Assembly: GCA_000328365.1 (NCBI GenBank)
Contig: KB303112.1
Coordinates: 166,598 to 230,597, forward strand
From: Capitella teleta
Taxonomy: Eukaryota > Annelida > Polychaeta > Capitellidae
Direction: 5' to 3'
Length of the DNA stretch: 64,000 nucleotides
Part shown: piece after piece, positions 20,601-33,310 of the stretch
How the letters are laid out: every line of letters begins with the position of its first letter
Numbering within the stretch: the stretch's first letter is position 1
Program-made: the position numbers and the translations under genes
The notes under the pieces: model-generated
The model's database searches: none
What the model was told of the DNA's origin: nothing
The model's input: only the letters and a program-made list of their open reading frames with translations

Positions 20601-22629
20601 CTTTTCAGAAACCTGCTTGCCCTTCCTTGGTACCTAAGTGTCCAGCACCTCACTACATCAGTCAATGTTTGGAGCTTGCACTCCACTGAGTTGAAGAGTG
20701 CAATCCTGCTCAGACCGATCGTCGCCTTCTCTGCTTGTGCGTCCTTGGCCCAGTGTGTTCTTGCTCTGTCTTTCCTGTCTCGTGATTGCAACATTGAAAA
20801 GCAGAAGTGGTCTGAGTGCAGCAGTGGCTTCTTCAGTCGAAATTCCTTTAAAGAGAGTGTCCTGCTCCTTATGCAGGCATGATCTAATGTCTTTTTGCTG
20901 ATGCGTGTAGAAACGTTTGCCAGAATCAGGTTGTTTTTTTTTTTTTTTTTTTTTTTTTTATGGGTAAGAGGCGCTTATACCACTGAACATGAGGATCATC
21001 TTTCTTGTTGACAAGTATGTTCCACGATGTATCTTCCACGAGCAGGAGATTACCAGTAGATGCCAAATGTTCCGCTTGAAAACTATTAAAATCCGTCCCA
21101 TAAAAGTGCCCCAAGAAAGATCGCCATTACACAGCTTTTGGGGGCGATATATCTTTGCAATTCGGATGATTATCTTTTTCTCTTTCCTTCTCTTCTTCTT
21201 TGCTTTTCTTTTAATTTTTTCTCATATTGCTGTGCATATAATTTTGGTACAAAATGAATAATTTATTATTAATATTTCAGCCAAGACCAGGAGTAGCGCA
21301 GGCCCCTCAGAGGCTCCGTGATTATGGAATGCTCAAGAAATTGGAGACAATGGGTGAGTTGAGTCTGCCGCAATAAATGTTTAATTCACCATCAATCTCT
21401 GCAAACAGGCTACAGAGTGCATGACTACGGCGATTTGCAGTTCCAGGAATTCCCTGACGACTACCCTGCCTGGAACATCAAGTATCCACGCTCAATCGGA
21501 GCATCCTGCAAAAAGGTGACAGATATTATTTATTTTATTTATAATAATCTCCTGTTGACAGATTTCCAATGTTGTGGAAGAGGTCACAGAGAAAGGTCAA
21601 GTTGCCTTGACTCTCGGAGGTGACCACTCATTGTCCATTGGCACGGTGCATGGACACGCAATGGCTGAACCAAACATGTGCCTCATTTGGGTTGACGCCC
21701 ACTCAGATATCAACACTCCTATGGCATCACCCAGCGGCAACATCCATGGAATGGTGCTTTCGTTCCTCGCAAAAGAACTGCAGAAATATGTGCCTAGGGT
21801 TCCTGGAATGGAGTGGGTGAAGCCATGGTCAGTGACTGCATATATTCCTTGGAATATTTTTAGTAAAATGTGGGTTTTTTTTAATTTTTTTTTATGACAG
21901 TTTAAGCACAAAAGATATTGCGTTCATTGGTCTCAGAGATCTGGACCCGGCTGAAAGGTCAGTAACCATGGCAACCTGGGATTGGGGTCACAACTCACAA
22001 GTTCGCATGCATATTCATCAGGTGCATAATTGAGCAGTATAACATCACATGCTATACGATGCATGAAGTTGACCGAATGGGCATTCACAGAGTGCTTGAG
22101 GAAGCGCTCCACTCCGTTAATCCAAAGTGAGGCTTAGCTGTCAGCCGGCACAAGGAATCATTTAGCCGTTAACTTTTGTATTTCCAGTCTGGATCGGCCG
22201 ATTCATCTTAGTTATGACATTGACTCTTTGGATCCCGCCGTATCTCCCAGCACTGGAACTCCAGGTGATTAATTATTCATGAGCCTCATCCATTATTCAT
22301 GATGCTAATTAATTTATTTGTGAGCTCAGTTCCAGGGGGACTTTCAATTCGGGAAGGAATGTACATTGCAGAAGAAATTGCCGCTACTGGTGAGAAGAGA
22401 AGTCAAATCATTTAATCATTTAATCATTTTGCTTTCAGGTCAGTTGACCGGCATCGATTTGGTTGAAGTGAATCCTGAACTAGGGTCCAAACAGGACCAA
22501 GAGTTGACGCTGTTTACCGCGTGCGAGATCATTGGAGCGTGTTTTGGCAAACGCAGAAAAGGAAACGTTCCTGAAGACTATGTGATTCCAACCCCTGCTG
22601 AGAGTATGGAGGGTTTTACCTCTTCATAA
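17666..22629 (+). CDS. ARG2: Arginase, mitochondrial (ARG2-like), nine exons
   Basis: Hydrolyses L-arginine to ornithine and urea with a binuclear manganese centre. Coding exons: 17666-17782, 21281-21353, 21409-21515, 21562-21827, 21901-21957, 22022-22126, 22188-22264, 22330-22389, 22439-22629. All phases agree and give 350 aa (human ARG2 354, ARG1 322). Metal ligands are H121 in GGDHS, D144/H146/D148 in WVDAHSDIN, and D252/D254 in SYDIDSLDP. The catalytic-loop His is H161 in SGNIHG, and GLRDLDP, TGTP and VEVNP are conserved, so the enzyme looks intact. The first ~26 residues (MSFSTSIRSLLTAARVSG, then PRRLAHR) are Arg/Ser-rich without acids, as in ARG2 matrix-targeting leaders. ATG 17666 is preferred over the in-frame ATG at 17546 because it gives an ARG2-like length. 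Intron 1 is 3.5 kb and repeat-rich; the others are 46-72 bp. Confidence 0.95.
18045..18232. repeat. Dispersed repeat fragments in arginase intron 1
   Basis: ATACTACAGCGAGACC at 18045-18060 matches a terminus of the element at 4274-4440. GTAGCCATAATCTGTGGGGA at 18211-18230 recurs with one change at about 22977-22996, each followed within 30 bp by AACGAGATT. These look like remains of one or two dispersed elements without clear boundaries. Confidence 0.45.
19342..19721 (+). mobile_element. Full-length tRNA-derived SINE with target-site duplication
   Basis: The element is 19352-19711 (360 bp), flanked by the 10-bp duplication TATGCATTCG (19342-19351, 19712-19721). The head resembles a tRNA promoter: an A-box-like TTGCTCAGTCGG near 19366 and a B box GGTTCGAGACC near 19431. 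A unique body shared with 7187-7383 and 32152-32320 follows. It has no poly-A tail. Intact boxes suggest it could have been transcribed by RNA polymerase III. It lies in arginase intron 1, same strand. Confidence 0.85.
20582..20930 (-). pseudogene. Unrecognised open frame in arginase intron 1
   Basis: About 116 codons without a stop on the minus strand, from LILANVSTRISKK (near 20930) through LKKPLLHSDHFCFSMLQSRD to FLKSNTSSRG and a stop. Composition is protein-like and not low-complexity, but I do not recognise a family. There is no clear start codon at the upstream end, and a poly-T run (20934-20959) abuts it. It could be part of a transposon ORF or a processed fragment. Confidence 0.3.
20934..20959. 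repeat. Poly-T run
   Basis: About 26 consecutive T in arginase intron 1, not acting as a splice tract (the acceptor is at 21280). Confidence 0.95.
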
Positions 22630-22832
22630 ATTATGTTCATTATGCATTTAACTCATTTGAATATTCATGATGTCCGGTGTTTGCTTTGTTTTCTTTGTAT
22701 TTTGGCTTGTAATACTTACGCAATTGACCACCAAATGGCATTAAACTTGCTGATTAGGTTATTTTTTGGTTTGTTATTAATGAATGTTTTCATTTTTTGC
22801 TATAATATTATTTCATTCCATTCAAACCATAA

Positions 22833-22838
22833 AATAAA
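22833..22838 (+). terminator. Candidate arginase polyadenylation signal
   Basis: AATAAA about 205 nt after the arginase stop. A second AATAAA follows near 22862. Either would end the transcript well before C1D. Confidence 0.55.
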
Positions 22839-23497
22839 GACTTTGATGAGATGATCAATTAAATAAAAACTTTAAAACAGAATCTCAAGTTTTTTTCTCT
22901 CCAAATCTCTGCAAAGCAATTCACAAATCCAACATTCAGGGAATTAATTATATCACACGGTTCAAGTTAACTCGATGTAGCCATAGTCTGTGGGGATAGA
23001 GAGTCTTGTAACGAGATTAGGTTCAAGTGATCCCTCGATGTTCAGTGAGGGTTTGCACAAAGGTTGGTGCATCATTTTTCGACTTCTTCTATTTCATTAA
23101 TTTGATAAGTGTGGTGTACAGCCCATGCAGGGCTACCGTCATATAGGTAGTAACTGTACTTTATAGGTCTATGGCTAGCATATCCTAATATGACCTTTCG
23201 ACCTTGTGTACCAGACCCGACCAGTTGTGCAAATCTTAATTTCCATTTACAGTGCATGTCTTTTGATCACAATAAAAATTTCGGATTTGATGTAGTTAAT
23301 ATCATACATGTATCGTGCTAATGCTGATATGTGAAGAACCCCCAGCGCTTGAAGGATTTAACACTAACGACATATTTTGCTTGAAGAACGAGTAGTCATA
23401 AAAATCAAAACGTATTTTAGACGTTATGAAAATGAAAACGTTATGATTATAAGGATTTCTCAGAATTGCTGGTCAACCGTATTTTAAATCGGTAAAC

Positions 23498-24400
23498 ATG
23501 GCGAATGCAGAAGATAATTTTCCAGAAGAATTGCAAGAACGTCTCTCTTCATTCGATGAGAGTCTTTCGAATTTCGAAGAACTTATAAAATCTCTCCATG
23601 AAACTCCATTGAACCAAGTTCAGGCTGATGTAAGTCTCCACGACTAAGACATTCACTGGGAAGCTGTTGCTCTCCTATTATCGCCCATGTGGCCATCATT
23701 CCAAGTTTCGATTTATTATTTACGATGATTATTACCGTTGCCCACCTTGATTGAATAATTGAATAATAATTGAAATATTGTGAAAATTGAACATATTATT
23801 ATTTGGCTAACTCCTTTTTCTATAGATGAAGCCGTTGGATAAAGCCAAGCTGGAACTAGTCGGTGTCTACGCACTTAACTCTTTATACTGGAGTAAGTAC
23901 CCTCTTCCCCTCCTGATATGACCTCTCTTAACCTCATTTGACCCATTTTGCAGTGTATTTAAACATTCGAGGAGAAAACCCCAAAGAGCATTCGATACGA
24001 CAGGAATTGGTAACATTATTTACTAAAATTGTATATTTTGAACTAATTTTCTCTTCTCGAAGGAACGTGTTAAAAGTTACATGAAGCGAGTTAAAGATAT
24101 AACTGATAAAGAGAAAGCTCCGAAATTAGACAAAGACGCTTCGAAGAGATTTGTACGCAGCGCCCTCTGGCAAGAGGCACAGAAGAAAAAGAAGAATAAG
24201 AAAAATGGTGAAGTGATGTTTGACTATATCTGGTGGAACTATAAATATGAACTTTTATCATTTTAGATCCAGAGCCCGATGAAGGCGAAAGTGAAGTGAA
24301 GAAAAACAAGAAAATTACCGAGTCCAGCAGCAGCAGTTCCAGGGGGCGATACCACTTCCAGAAACCCAAACGACTTAATGATCGCAAATTTACTGTCTGA
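23498..24400 (+). CDS. C1D: C1D nuclear exosome cofactor, five exons
   Basis: C1D (yeast Rrp47/Lrp1) belongs to the Sas10/Utp3/C1D family and bridges the exosome nuclease Rrp6/EXOSC10 to the MTR4 helicase in rRNA and snoRNA 3' processing. Exons: 23498-23629, 23826-23892, 23954-24009, 24063-24207, 24267-24400. Phases agree and give 177 aa. The family core is clear: PLDKAKLELVGVYALNSLYW (human [20 protein letters not shown]), then ENPKEH, RVKSYMKRVKDITDKEKAPK, then SKRFVRSALW. The C-terminal tail is longer than in human C1D (141 aa): lysine-rich, then an acidic patch, a serine run and a basic end, consistent with RNA binding. The ATG is the first in the frame and the start aligns with the human N-terminus. 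It lies about 870 bp downstream of arginase on the same strand. Confidence 0.95.
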
Positions 24401-24408
24401 TTTTAGTG

Positions 24409-24414
24409 AATAAA
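24409..24414 (+). terminator. C1D polyadenylation signal
   Basis: AATAAA nine bases after the C1D stop, giving a very short 3' UTR, followed by a T-rich tract. Confidence 0.7.
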
Positions 24415-24960
24415 GTAATTTTTTAAATCAATGTTGATTTATTTTGTATTATAATTTTTTAACATTGTTTTTTTCTTTAATCCACTGATGTTGGGAACCT
24501 CCAATGTTGTAGGTGGCACTAGTGTTCTGTCCATCCCAGTGCCCTTTCTTTCATCTGTCCAGTCTTCAGTTACTGGTCAGTTTTCTTTTCTTCATAGCTG
24601 ATGTCTTGAGTAGTCAGTGTAAATGTCATTGACATGTGTCTTTGTTGCGTACAAATGAATGGCTAAGCATTAACGGACAGCACATTGTAAAACTAGAGTA
24701 ATTTTGTCTACGAAATTTATACATGTTACAACCTGTTATAATTATGAACATGTAATCCACTATTAAAATGGTAAGTTCAAATAAATTTGTTCGCTACGAG
24801 TCCTTGTATCAGTGTGAAGTAAGCACTTATGCCATTCATTTTCCTTGATATATTTCCCCAAGTTTGATCGAACATTTATTATTCCTTCAATCCACTCATT
24901 TCCGGAAACCTCCTGTGAATCCTTGTTGTAGGAATGACATCCGAAGAGCTTTCTTCATTA

Positions 24961-25300
24961 TACAGTAAAACCTGTGTTAGCGACCACCTGCCCTAAGCGA
25001 CCTCCCTAAAATCCACTCGACCACTTTACCATGTAAATGACCCTGTATTCAGCGACCACCTGTACAACGCGATCCGCAACCTGCCATTACCAGTCTCGAT
25101 TGACCCTTGACCCTGTGTTAAACGACCAGCGCTTGTTTGGCATTCATGCGTTTTCACGGCTTGCCTGCTTGAGCCACGAGTCAGGTCAAGCTCCTCATCC
25201 CACACCATCTTCACTTAAAGCCTTAAGCCGATTGTGTAACATGAAAGAATGTGATTTCTTTAATGACGAGAACAAAGCAGATCAAAGAACGCATTCTGCC
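24961..25300. mobile_element. Partial copy of the TACAGTAAAACCT MITE
   Basis: It begins with TACAGTAAAACCT (24961-24973) and matches the 9376-9793 element in reverse orientation for about 340 bp, with several small differences, ending at GCATTCTGCC (25300). The opposite inverted repeat is not found after 25300, so the copy is truncated or belongs to a longer relative. Confidence 0.7.
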
Positions 25301-28300
25301 TCGATCCACCATGTGTCACTCTTTCCCTCGCCCAGGAGGCTCTCGCCGAACTTCAAGCGTACTTCGCACTCCACTGGTCTCCGACGCTACTGAAAAGAAG
25401 CACCGGCACACACCGATGAGAATTCACCCCTATTTTGGTACATGCATTTCACTCGATTTCACATGACGTCACTCGGAATTCCCAAGATGGCTCACAAGGC
25501 GAGGCGAGTGAAAATGAATTCACAATATTTGCTGAATACAACCAGTTGACTAAATGTTACTATAAATAGCAGCCAATGAGATACCACCTGTCATCGGTGT
25601 GTGCCTGTGTCATTATATATATATGACCAGGGAACCAGTGATACTTCGCACAAAACGCGCAATCCGCCTGCTCAGCATTGTGATCGACATGACTGCCGAT
25701 TTTTACGCAATTTTGACACAGATGGCCAACGCATTTTGAAAGCAGGCATCTCTGGACGCATTCCATGATTGAGATACCCCGTATAATAGTGTACAATTAT
25801 GTACATTCCTGCATAGTGCAATACTTTGCTTTATGCATGTACTAGTAAGTATACATGTATGTGGAAGCGTTATGACTTTTTTCACTGGTTCATTATCATA
25901 ACGCATATGAGCTGGCTCAAGATGCACTCTGTATTCAGCAAACACCTGTCATGAACTTATTCGAAAAACGTAACCCCAAAAAAGGTATATAACTACCAAT
26001 GGAACTGAATGTGTTCGTTATGATGCATGGAGAAATTAATTCATCAGATTGAGTTTATCATAACGCACTCTCTAGGGCGTTGTGATTTTCACTATCACCA
26101 TGAATACGCACGCACCTTTGTGCATTATGATTCACATCTCCCACTTGATATACTTGTACCCGTCATTTCTCAGATTGTACGTAAATTGCTATCAAACATG
26201 AAAGGCAGGAAACAACGACTGTGATAATTATGGTACCAAAGAAGTGTTCATCCGGAATTCTGTCTTAATAATCATTTGCACCTGGGTCATCTTTCACTGG
26301 CTCGGGTTACTATTGTGCCACCAAGAAAAGGATGTCCGATGTCCTTCGTTCTTCTTCAATAAACTCCTTTCGATGCCAAATATATTACGGCGGGAAAGCT
26401 CTTCAATCTCAACGCATTTGCACCTAATAATAATCTACACTTATCATGGGTATTCTGACCGTGAACTTGGTGACCCCTGCGGACGCCCTCTGGTGGCAAT
26501 AAAACGGGATCCAGGGCCGCAGGAAGAAAGTATATTGGATTGTACGTCCAGTTGCATAACCTTCAAAGAAGACCTTAATAAAAACGTCCAGGGACTGAAA
26601 TTGGGATGAAGGGAAACAAAATGCAGACTTCTGGCCCACGTCCAAGCATATTGAGCGGCCCTCCATGGTCATTTAGATTTTCATTTAAACACTGATTCCG
26701 AAGCGCATCAATTGCTATAATAATTGAAGCGAAGTCGTGTTTATGGCTTGTAATGACAGATGCAGTTGTCGTTATCAGCCGAAGTGACTTGACGTTGTCC
26801 GTTGAAAGTGATCATTATGAAACGGAGAGGCCGTTATTACGATGATTCGTGAGCACCTGTTCTATTTGGCTACCTCCGCCCTCAGCACGACAATTGCCTC
26901 CTACGACTGACTCTGGCGCCAGAGATGGCATTGCAGGCGCCGTGTGATAAAGAACGATTAATAAAATTAAATGAATTATCTTTCCTTTTTCACAATATTT
27001 TTCCTTTGTGGATTTTTAAAGAGCACAAAATGTTCGTCGCTTCCAGGGTTGCTCCGTGCTCAGACTGGGATAATCCCCCGAACAATTAAACACCTCTTTT
27101 CTTTCTCCATTTTCTTCCCCCACGTCGGATGGAGGAGCCATCCCGGGGACGCGTGACGTCACTCTGACCCCTGTCAGCGCCACCTGGCGAGCATTCCAGG
27201 AACCCATTCATCATCTTTTCAAAGCCGCACTTTTTTAACAACCATACTTCTTCTTCGCGTAAGATTCTTGCGTAAGTCGCCTTGTGTTATATGGGATCTT
27301 CTTTTCGTAGTAAACAGCGATTCCATTGAGTAGTGCGTGGCTGGTTTTCTTATAATCCTTCGTCCCTATTACGGATAAGACCGTGGGTCGCATCGGGCAC
27401 AGGTGCATCATGGGAAGCCCTTTAATTTCCCCACACAATGACGTAATGAAGATTCATTCGTTTGCGCGCTAAAAATTAGGGTCAATTTCCCGGGAAGAGG
27501 AGGTAAGGTTCTGTTAGGCAAAGGAGGGGGCTGCCGGACAAACGCCTCCACGTAGCAATCGAGGAATTCACCCCTGACAGGGAATGAAATCGAACCCTCG
27601 ACCACCGCAAAAGGGTGACCAACCGCCATGACCGCTACTTCCTCGCTCGCACACCAGGTGGCGACACATGTTTCCCACCGTTGGTGTTCGATTGGTCGAT
27701 GTTGAGTTGTCTGAGCACCTCACGACCTTTGCGATAGTAATTACAGATCATTTACATTGTTTGAAACAAAGCATTAAGACGTTATTCTTGAGTGATTTAC
27801 GCTTTTAACTGCTTCACTCGATTGTATCTTAACGATCACTTTTACCTTTGTCGAAACGAGCAAAAAACATCCTTCATTCGCATCTCTCTGGTCGTCTTTC
27901 AGTGTTCTGTTCGCAATCGCATGCATTTGGCTGTGGGTTCGATTCCAGTTGACCACAATGTCCATCTTACATCGGTGTAAATGTCGTACTGTAATCTCTT
28001 GGATAGATTGATACACTGAGTGGTGTCCAACTGCGAAGTATTCTGTGATATGAATGACGTGCGGCTTTCAACGACGGATACTAGGCGCTTATAAGTGGTA
28101 GATGACAACAGTCGCTTTACTTAATAAATGCATTTAAAAGGGGGAAGGGAGGGGAGGGGGGTATTATAATTTATATTGTGCTGTTACATGCTTCCATCTC
28201 TTACGTAACGCATACGACATTACAAAGGGATCCTACGATTTGTATGATTCACCATAAGTCACGCGGATGATTGGGTTTTTGCCTGAAGGTATATACATCC

Positions 28301-31300
28301 ATAATATAGTGTGAAAACACTAGGGCATATAGGAACTAGTATAACATAAATACAGACTACTTATTAATATCAATTTTTTTGAGTATTGGTGCAGCCACAC
28401 TTTGGCTGGGTAGTAACGCCATAGCATTGATAACTCGAAGTGAACAAAGTATCCATTTGAGGTAAAAGGAATATATTAAATTTATTTAAAACGAAGGATT
28501 GAAAATTCACAAATAGAATTATAAATAAACGCAGCGGCGATTGGCACAGCAGCAATGTTAACGAAATAATCGTATTGGCCGGTATTCAAAATGACGCCAA
28601 CAAAACAAAAAATAACTCAAATGATTTACACGCAAATGTTGTAGTTAACGATGACCACAAATTTATGTCCCCTTCAGTCCCAAGGACGAATTATGAAAGA
28701 GACAATCGCGATTTAATTTTTCTTGCCCGTGGCCCCCGAGGCTGAACGTTGGAGGTAGAGAGGTGCCAAAACGCGACAGTTATCACAGCCATCAATGGCG
28801 TAATGCATAGATGGTCATGCCACCGCCGTGCTTCACAAAGAGATTTGCATGGACATCAATCGAGCATTTATCCATTCGCATTCTGCCTTTTGTGATCGCA
28901 TCCATTCGCAGTGGCCAACTACTTCCGGTGAATTGCATGTCCAATGCATCATTTGCATATGCAAATCAGCTGAGATCCTGCCGCACGCGATCAACAAGTG
29001 GATGGATCCTAGGATCGTCCCTCAATTCCCAGGGTCACGCTGCCTCGTCTAGAGAAGAAGATAAGCAGAGCGATGTCTATGTCTCTACGATGTCATCGCA
29101 AAGTGACAACACAAAATCGCTTTTGTAATTTTACGAAAGATAGAAAAAGAAATGCCAGATTGAAAACCAGGATAAAATTGAAGAAATCAATACTTCACAG
29201 TGCTATGATGCTACAACACGCACAATGCAGTCGCTGCATTGTTTCCGTTTAATAACAATAGATTCGTGTGTTTCAGAATGCAACCTAAGACGCTGCCTAG
29301 ATTATTCCACGCCAGTGGCTCCATAAATGACCAGCGCTAATCCCCGGCATTGTTCGGTGGCGAGATCAAAGTGAGGGATTAGATTCGTACCTGCATACCT
29401 GTCCGAATTGGGAGCATCCCGAAAAGGAAGGAACAATAAGACACAGAGTGCGTGCGTCGAAAGGTCCAATTACAACCCTCCCTCTATTTCTTTATTGGAC
29501 CAAACGCAGTTCATATCGAAGATTCATTAGCTCCAAGAAAGGCGTTTTCTTCCTTCATATTTCCTTTGTTAGCCATGAATTGCAGCGATATGTCTTCTCA
29601 ACGAAACATCGACCAAGCGTTGGGCCAACCTTGAGGTCACTCCTCGTCGCAATTAACACCGTAATCTACACACGCCGTAAAAATTACCAGCCAGCTAATA
29701 ACAGTTGACGGCTTCTGACGTGCGGACATTCATTTCATGCGTCGAGTGAAATATTGCTACAAGAACACCGTCTCTGTCGCATCACTCACAGACACTCAAA
29801 AATGACAACTTTTTCTCGCTTTCAGCTGGAAGATGGACGGTGGGGTAATATGCATAGCCTCGTTTCCGCGCGTCCGATTTGTCTGCCGTGAAGATCCGGC
29901 GACGTCGCGAGGAATTCTTTTTACTGGAGGCGTGCGGAGTAGTCACCCATCTGCATTAGGCGACTGCATTATGGCACATTATGCCGCCCCAGAGGACTCT
30001 GATTTATGTTTCAGTGACCGCTGTCTTGCTATCATTTATTGAATTCAATGCATTAAAAGTCCATTTCCAGCTTCGCGATGCGGCAATCCCGGAGAGACTA
30101 GCGATGGATGTTGCGCCAACAACGGCCGAGCGAAGCATTTACTCTCGATTAGTCGGAACCTCCTTGCAACAAGACGATGCGATAATTGTCGATGAGGAGA
30201 GATGGTCGGTTTTGTATGATTCGCTCGCCATCACGGGGTCTCCAAGGCATTGTAGAACTTCATCAGAATTGCGCGAGGCAAAGAGTCGAAAAATGAGGAA
30301 GATAGTTTACGTCGGACGCTGCCACCTTTCATGTGACGTCCGCGTGACGGCTTAATAGTCGTACGAAATGTCGCCCTCCGTTCGGGTGACGATGCATTCC
30401 TGCGGTTGCCGTGCCGTATTGGGACCCTGTGGGAGTACTTGCGGTTGATTCGGCTAATAAGGAAATTGATGCGTATAACAGTACTGGGACACGTGACTTA
30501 TTACCCCGCTCCCTTAGAGCTACGCATGCTTTTTAGTCTTGACAACACCATCTATCTTCGTGAATTAAAATGCCGTTTTTAAGTGGTGTATCTATTTGAT
30601 TCCTACAATGCGGGGATTATATACTCTCAGTCGCGTATTCAGTTCCCAGGGCAGCTCAACAAGGACATATTTCTTGGTCATTCATCGCATGATAGCCCCT
30701 TCGCAGGTGCATCAAACCGTTTCTCTAGATTCGTGACAGTCAAATGTATAAAGGTAGTCGTTGATGCCATGACAATCCTTAGCACCTGCCAAACCGTTCT
30801 CCTAGAAAGAACGCCGAGGGGTGAGAGGAGTGATGCATTAATTGCAATCAGCGCTCATCCCATGTCCATTGCGGCTAATCATGCCAAGTTTGAAGGTCAC
30901 GTCGCTCGGGGCAAGGTACGGAGGCCGAGAGGGGAGACTCCCCCAAAGAGACATGTGACTGTGCTAGTGCCTGAGGCGAGGCCGCGTCATCCTACGATTC
31001 GCGGAAGTTAGATAAAGAGGTGGGCATCACCGATGAAGCGTACTCAATTAACGGTGATTTGTTTCACAGGTGCAGTGGTGATTAGCACAACAAAAGACTT
31101 GTTTTATTTGGTGGACTGTATATATGAGACTATGTGGGTGTGTGGTGGTCAATGGGGGATGCTTGTGCATGAGAAGGTCAAACACCTGCTGTGGGCACCC
31201 CTATCAGTCTATATATGCATAAAATGTGACGAGTCCATCATTCGCATTTGACAAACAAGTGCCGACCGGCATTGTCCGTGCTCATTAAACGGACAATGAG

Positions 31301-32150
31301 TGCGAGCTTTGTATTTTACGATCATTACAGCAAACAGAAGTCAAAAGGTTCGTGATTGTTCAATCAGAGTAATGCTCAAATGGGGGACCAAAGCAGGCAA
31401 AGAGTTTTACATCATCAATCGCTGATTCCGTAATTGTGGATGAAAAACATGAAAGCCGAGTCCTTTGTGTACTCAAGAGAACAGGTGTCGTCGGGGTGTT
31501 GATACATTTACACCGTGTGGTCATTGAAGGGTCTTTCTCGGTGGTCAAGTGGGCGAAGAAAAAGCTCCCAACTGCGCTTTTCAAAACGATGAACTCCAAA
31601 GCATATGCGTTGATTTGCACAAACCGGGTAACGAGCACTTGGGCACGGCACCCCCAACCCCTCCCGCTGGGTCGCATGTGATTTGAGCTCTTGTTAAAAC
31701 TGACCCTCCTTACAGCTAGTATGAACTAACCATAAAGCCATGCTTGCGTTTCATTTTCATCCTTATGGATAAATATAAAGAGGCGGTTGCTAGATTTGAA
31801 ATTTGTATGGGATAATAATACACATAGATAAAATTATTAGATTATTACGTCATAACAGGTGAATTTTACAGACAATGACAGATAATGGCAGACATCTAAC
31901 GGTTGTCATGTTCTTTCTCTTGTTCCACAATTATCGTTACTTATAATAATTAACGAGCTTGATTTCAATAATGATTACATCTATTAACTGATAATTAACC
32001 GTTTCATGATATAATACATTAGTATACAATTCTTGCAACACAACACGACAACACGACCAGGAGGCATTATTCCATGTTATGACATCAGCAATTGAACTTT
32101 TGACGCTGTATTTGACCACTTTCCCTTTTTCCTTTTCCTGCTGTCGCTTT
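25301..32150. other. Gene-poor region after C1D
   Basis: No gene is supported. The longest frame (30583-31011 plus, 142 codons) has no recognisable domain and no splice context. A perfect 10-bp-arm hairpin is at 31270-31298. Words such as TCATAACGCA recur at 25897-26070 and earlier near 14690-14880, hinting at a dispersed repeat. A tRNA-like B box on the minus strand near 27590 lacks a proper T stem. Confidence 0.4.
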
Positions 32151-32151
32151 G

Positions 32152-32320
32152 GAAGGCCCACGTCCCGAGTTCGAGTCCCGGTCGGCGTTATGATTGTGAG
32201 TTATACATAGTTCGGTTTAATTCCTCGGTGACTGCAGTGCTGCCGAACTGCATAAAAAGGCCGGGCGCTGTGTGCTACTGTCTACGGTAGCATGCAGGTA
32301 AAGACCTCTTGGAATCTATT
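32152..32320 (+). mobile_element. Diverged third SINE copy
   Basis: It starts within the B-box area (GAGTTCGAGTCCC at about 32168) and continues through the shared body (GACTGCAGTGCTGCC, GGCCGGGCGCTGTG, CTACTGTCT) to about 32320. It is more diverged than the other two and lacks the 3' end. No duplication is visible. Confidence 0.7.
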
Positions 32321-32604
32321 TAAAATGGACCATTCAGCACAAGCAAAGAATTTGGTCCCCAGATTTTGTTGGCATATATCTGAGCGTTGGCTGAGCCGTA
32401 AAACCGCAATGACCTTCAGGCGAATGTCACTGCCTTGGACTCCGCATTTAAGGTTTGCATTGGGTATTTAAATTGCAAAGCATGAAATGATGATCGGATT
32501 TTGTCTCTCTGTTTTAATTTTAACCCAATATAGCTTTTCTGCCCCTACTTCAATGTCAACTATGGCCCGTTATACTTCCATACAAGGCATTGCTTAAGTC
32601 CCCA

Positions 32605-33310
32605 ATTCTATATCAACCAATGTTCCTGTCACCATTTATATCACAATCATTGGTTCTGTCACTAATTGTATCTCAATCATTGCTCTTTATCTGTATCTCA
32701 ATCGTTGTTTTTGTCATCATTAATATCTGGATCATTGCTCTGTCCTCATTTTTATATTAATTCTTGCTCCTATCACCATTTCTTTCTCAATCATTGTTCC
32801 TGTCTCTAGCTAAACTTCATTCATTCCCACTGTCACTATTTATTTCTCAATCATTGCTTCTGTCACTAATTACATCTCAAGAACTCCCTCTGTCACCAAT
32901 TTTAGTTCGATCATTGCCTCTGCTATCATTGGTGTGCATTCCAATCACCATGCCGTCTCCATATGTGTTTCATTCATTGTCTCTAATTTGCTATTTCTAT
33001 CTCAACCATTGAATCTTATTACGTACCCTTCTTAATCATTTCCACGGTAACTATTGTAGTATAATAGATATTTTTAATGAGTTATTAGTTTATCTCTAAA
33101 TGCAACAGTTACTAGTATCACTTTATATAAGCCAACAATTGCCCCACTGCCCATTGTAGCACAATCATTGTTATCACTTGTATCTCATTCCTAACTTTCC
33201 CCTGTAGCCAACTGCATCTCCGCCAATGTCTCTGTTACCATGTTTGTCATTATGCTGCCTCTTCAATCTCGACCATTGCCTCTGTCACCATGCATGTGCA
33301 TTTCCTCTGT
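32605..33310. repeat. Degenerate 30-bp minisatellite
   Basis: Tandem, strongly diverged units of about 30 bp close to ATCTCAATCATTGCTTCTGT plus CACTAATTAT. At least 11 units are readable from 32605 to 32940, and more scattered ones continue to about 33310. Because 30 is a multiple of 3, it creates a spurious 82-codon frame with a 10-residue ISQSLLLSLI-like period. Confidence 0.75.

Noticed and set aside
27560-27650. tRNA- or SINE-like segment on the minus strand with GGTTCGATTTC
   Set aside because: The T stem does not pair, no A box is convincing, and the downstream part does not match the SINE body.
27930-27950. B-box-like GGTTCGATTCC
   Set aside because: No A box or cloverleaf upstream.
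30583-31011. 142-codon plus frame
   Set aside because: No domain, no promoter or splice signals; likely chance.
32764-33012. 82-codon frame with a 10-residue repeat
   Set aside because: Artefact of the 30-bp minisatellite.
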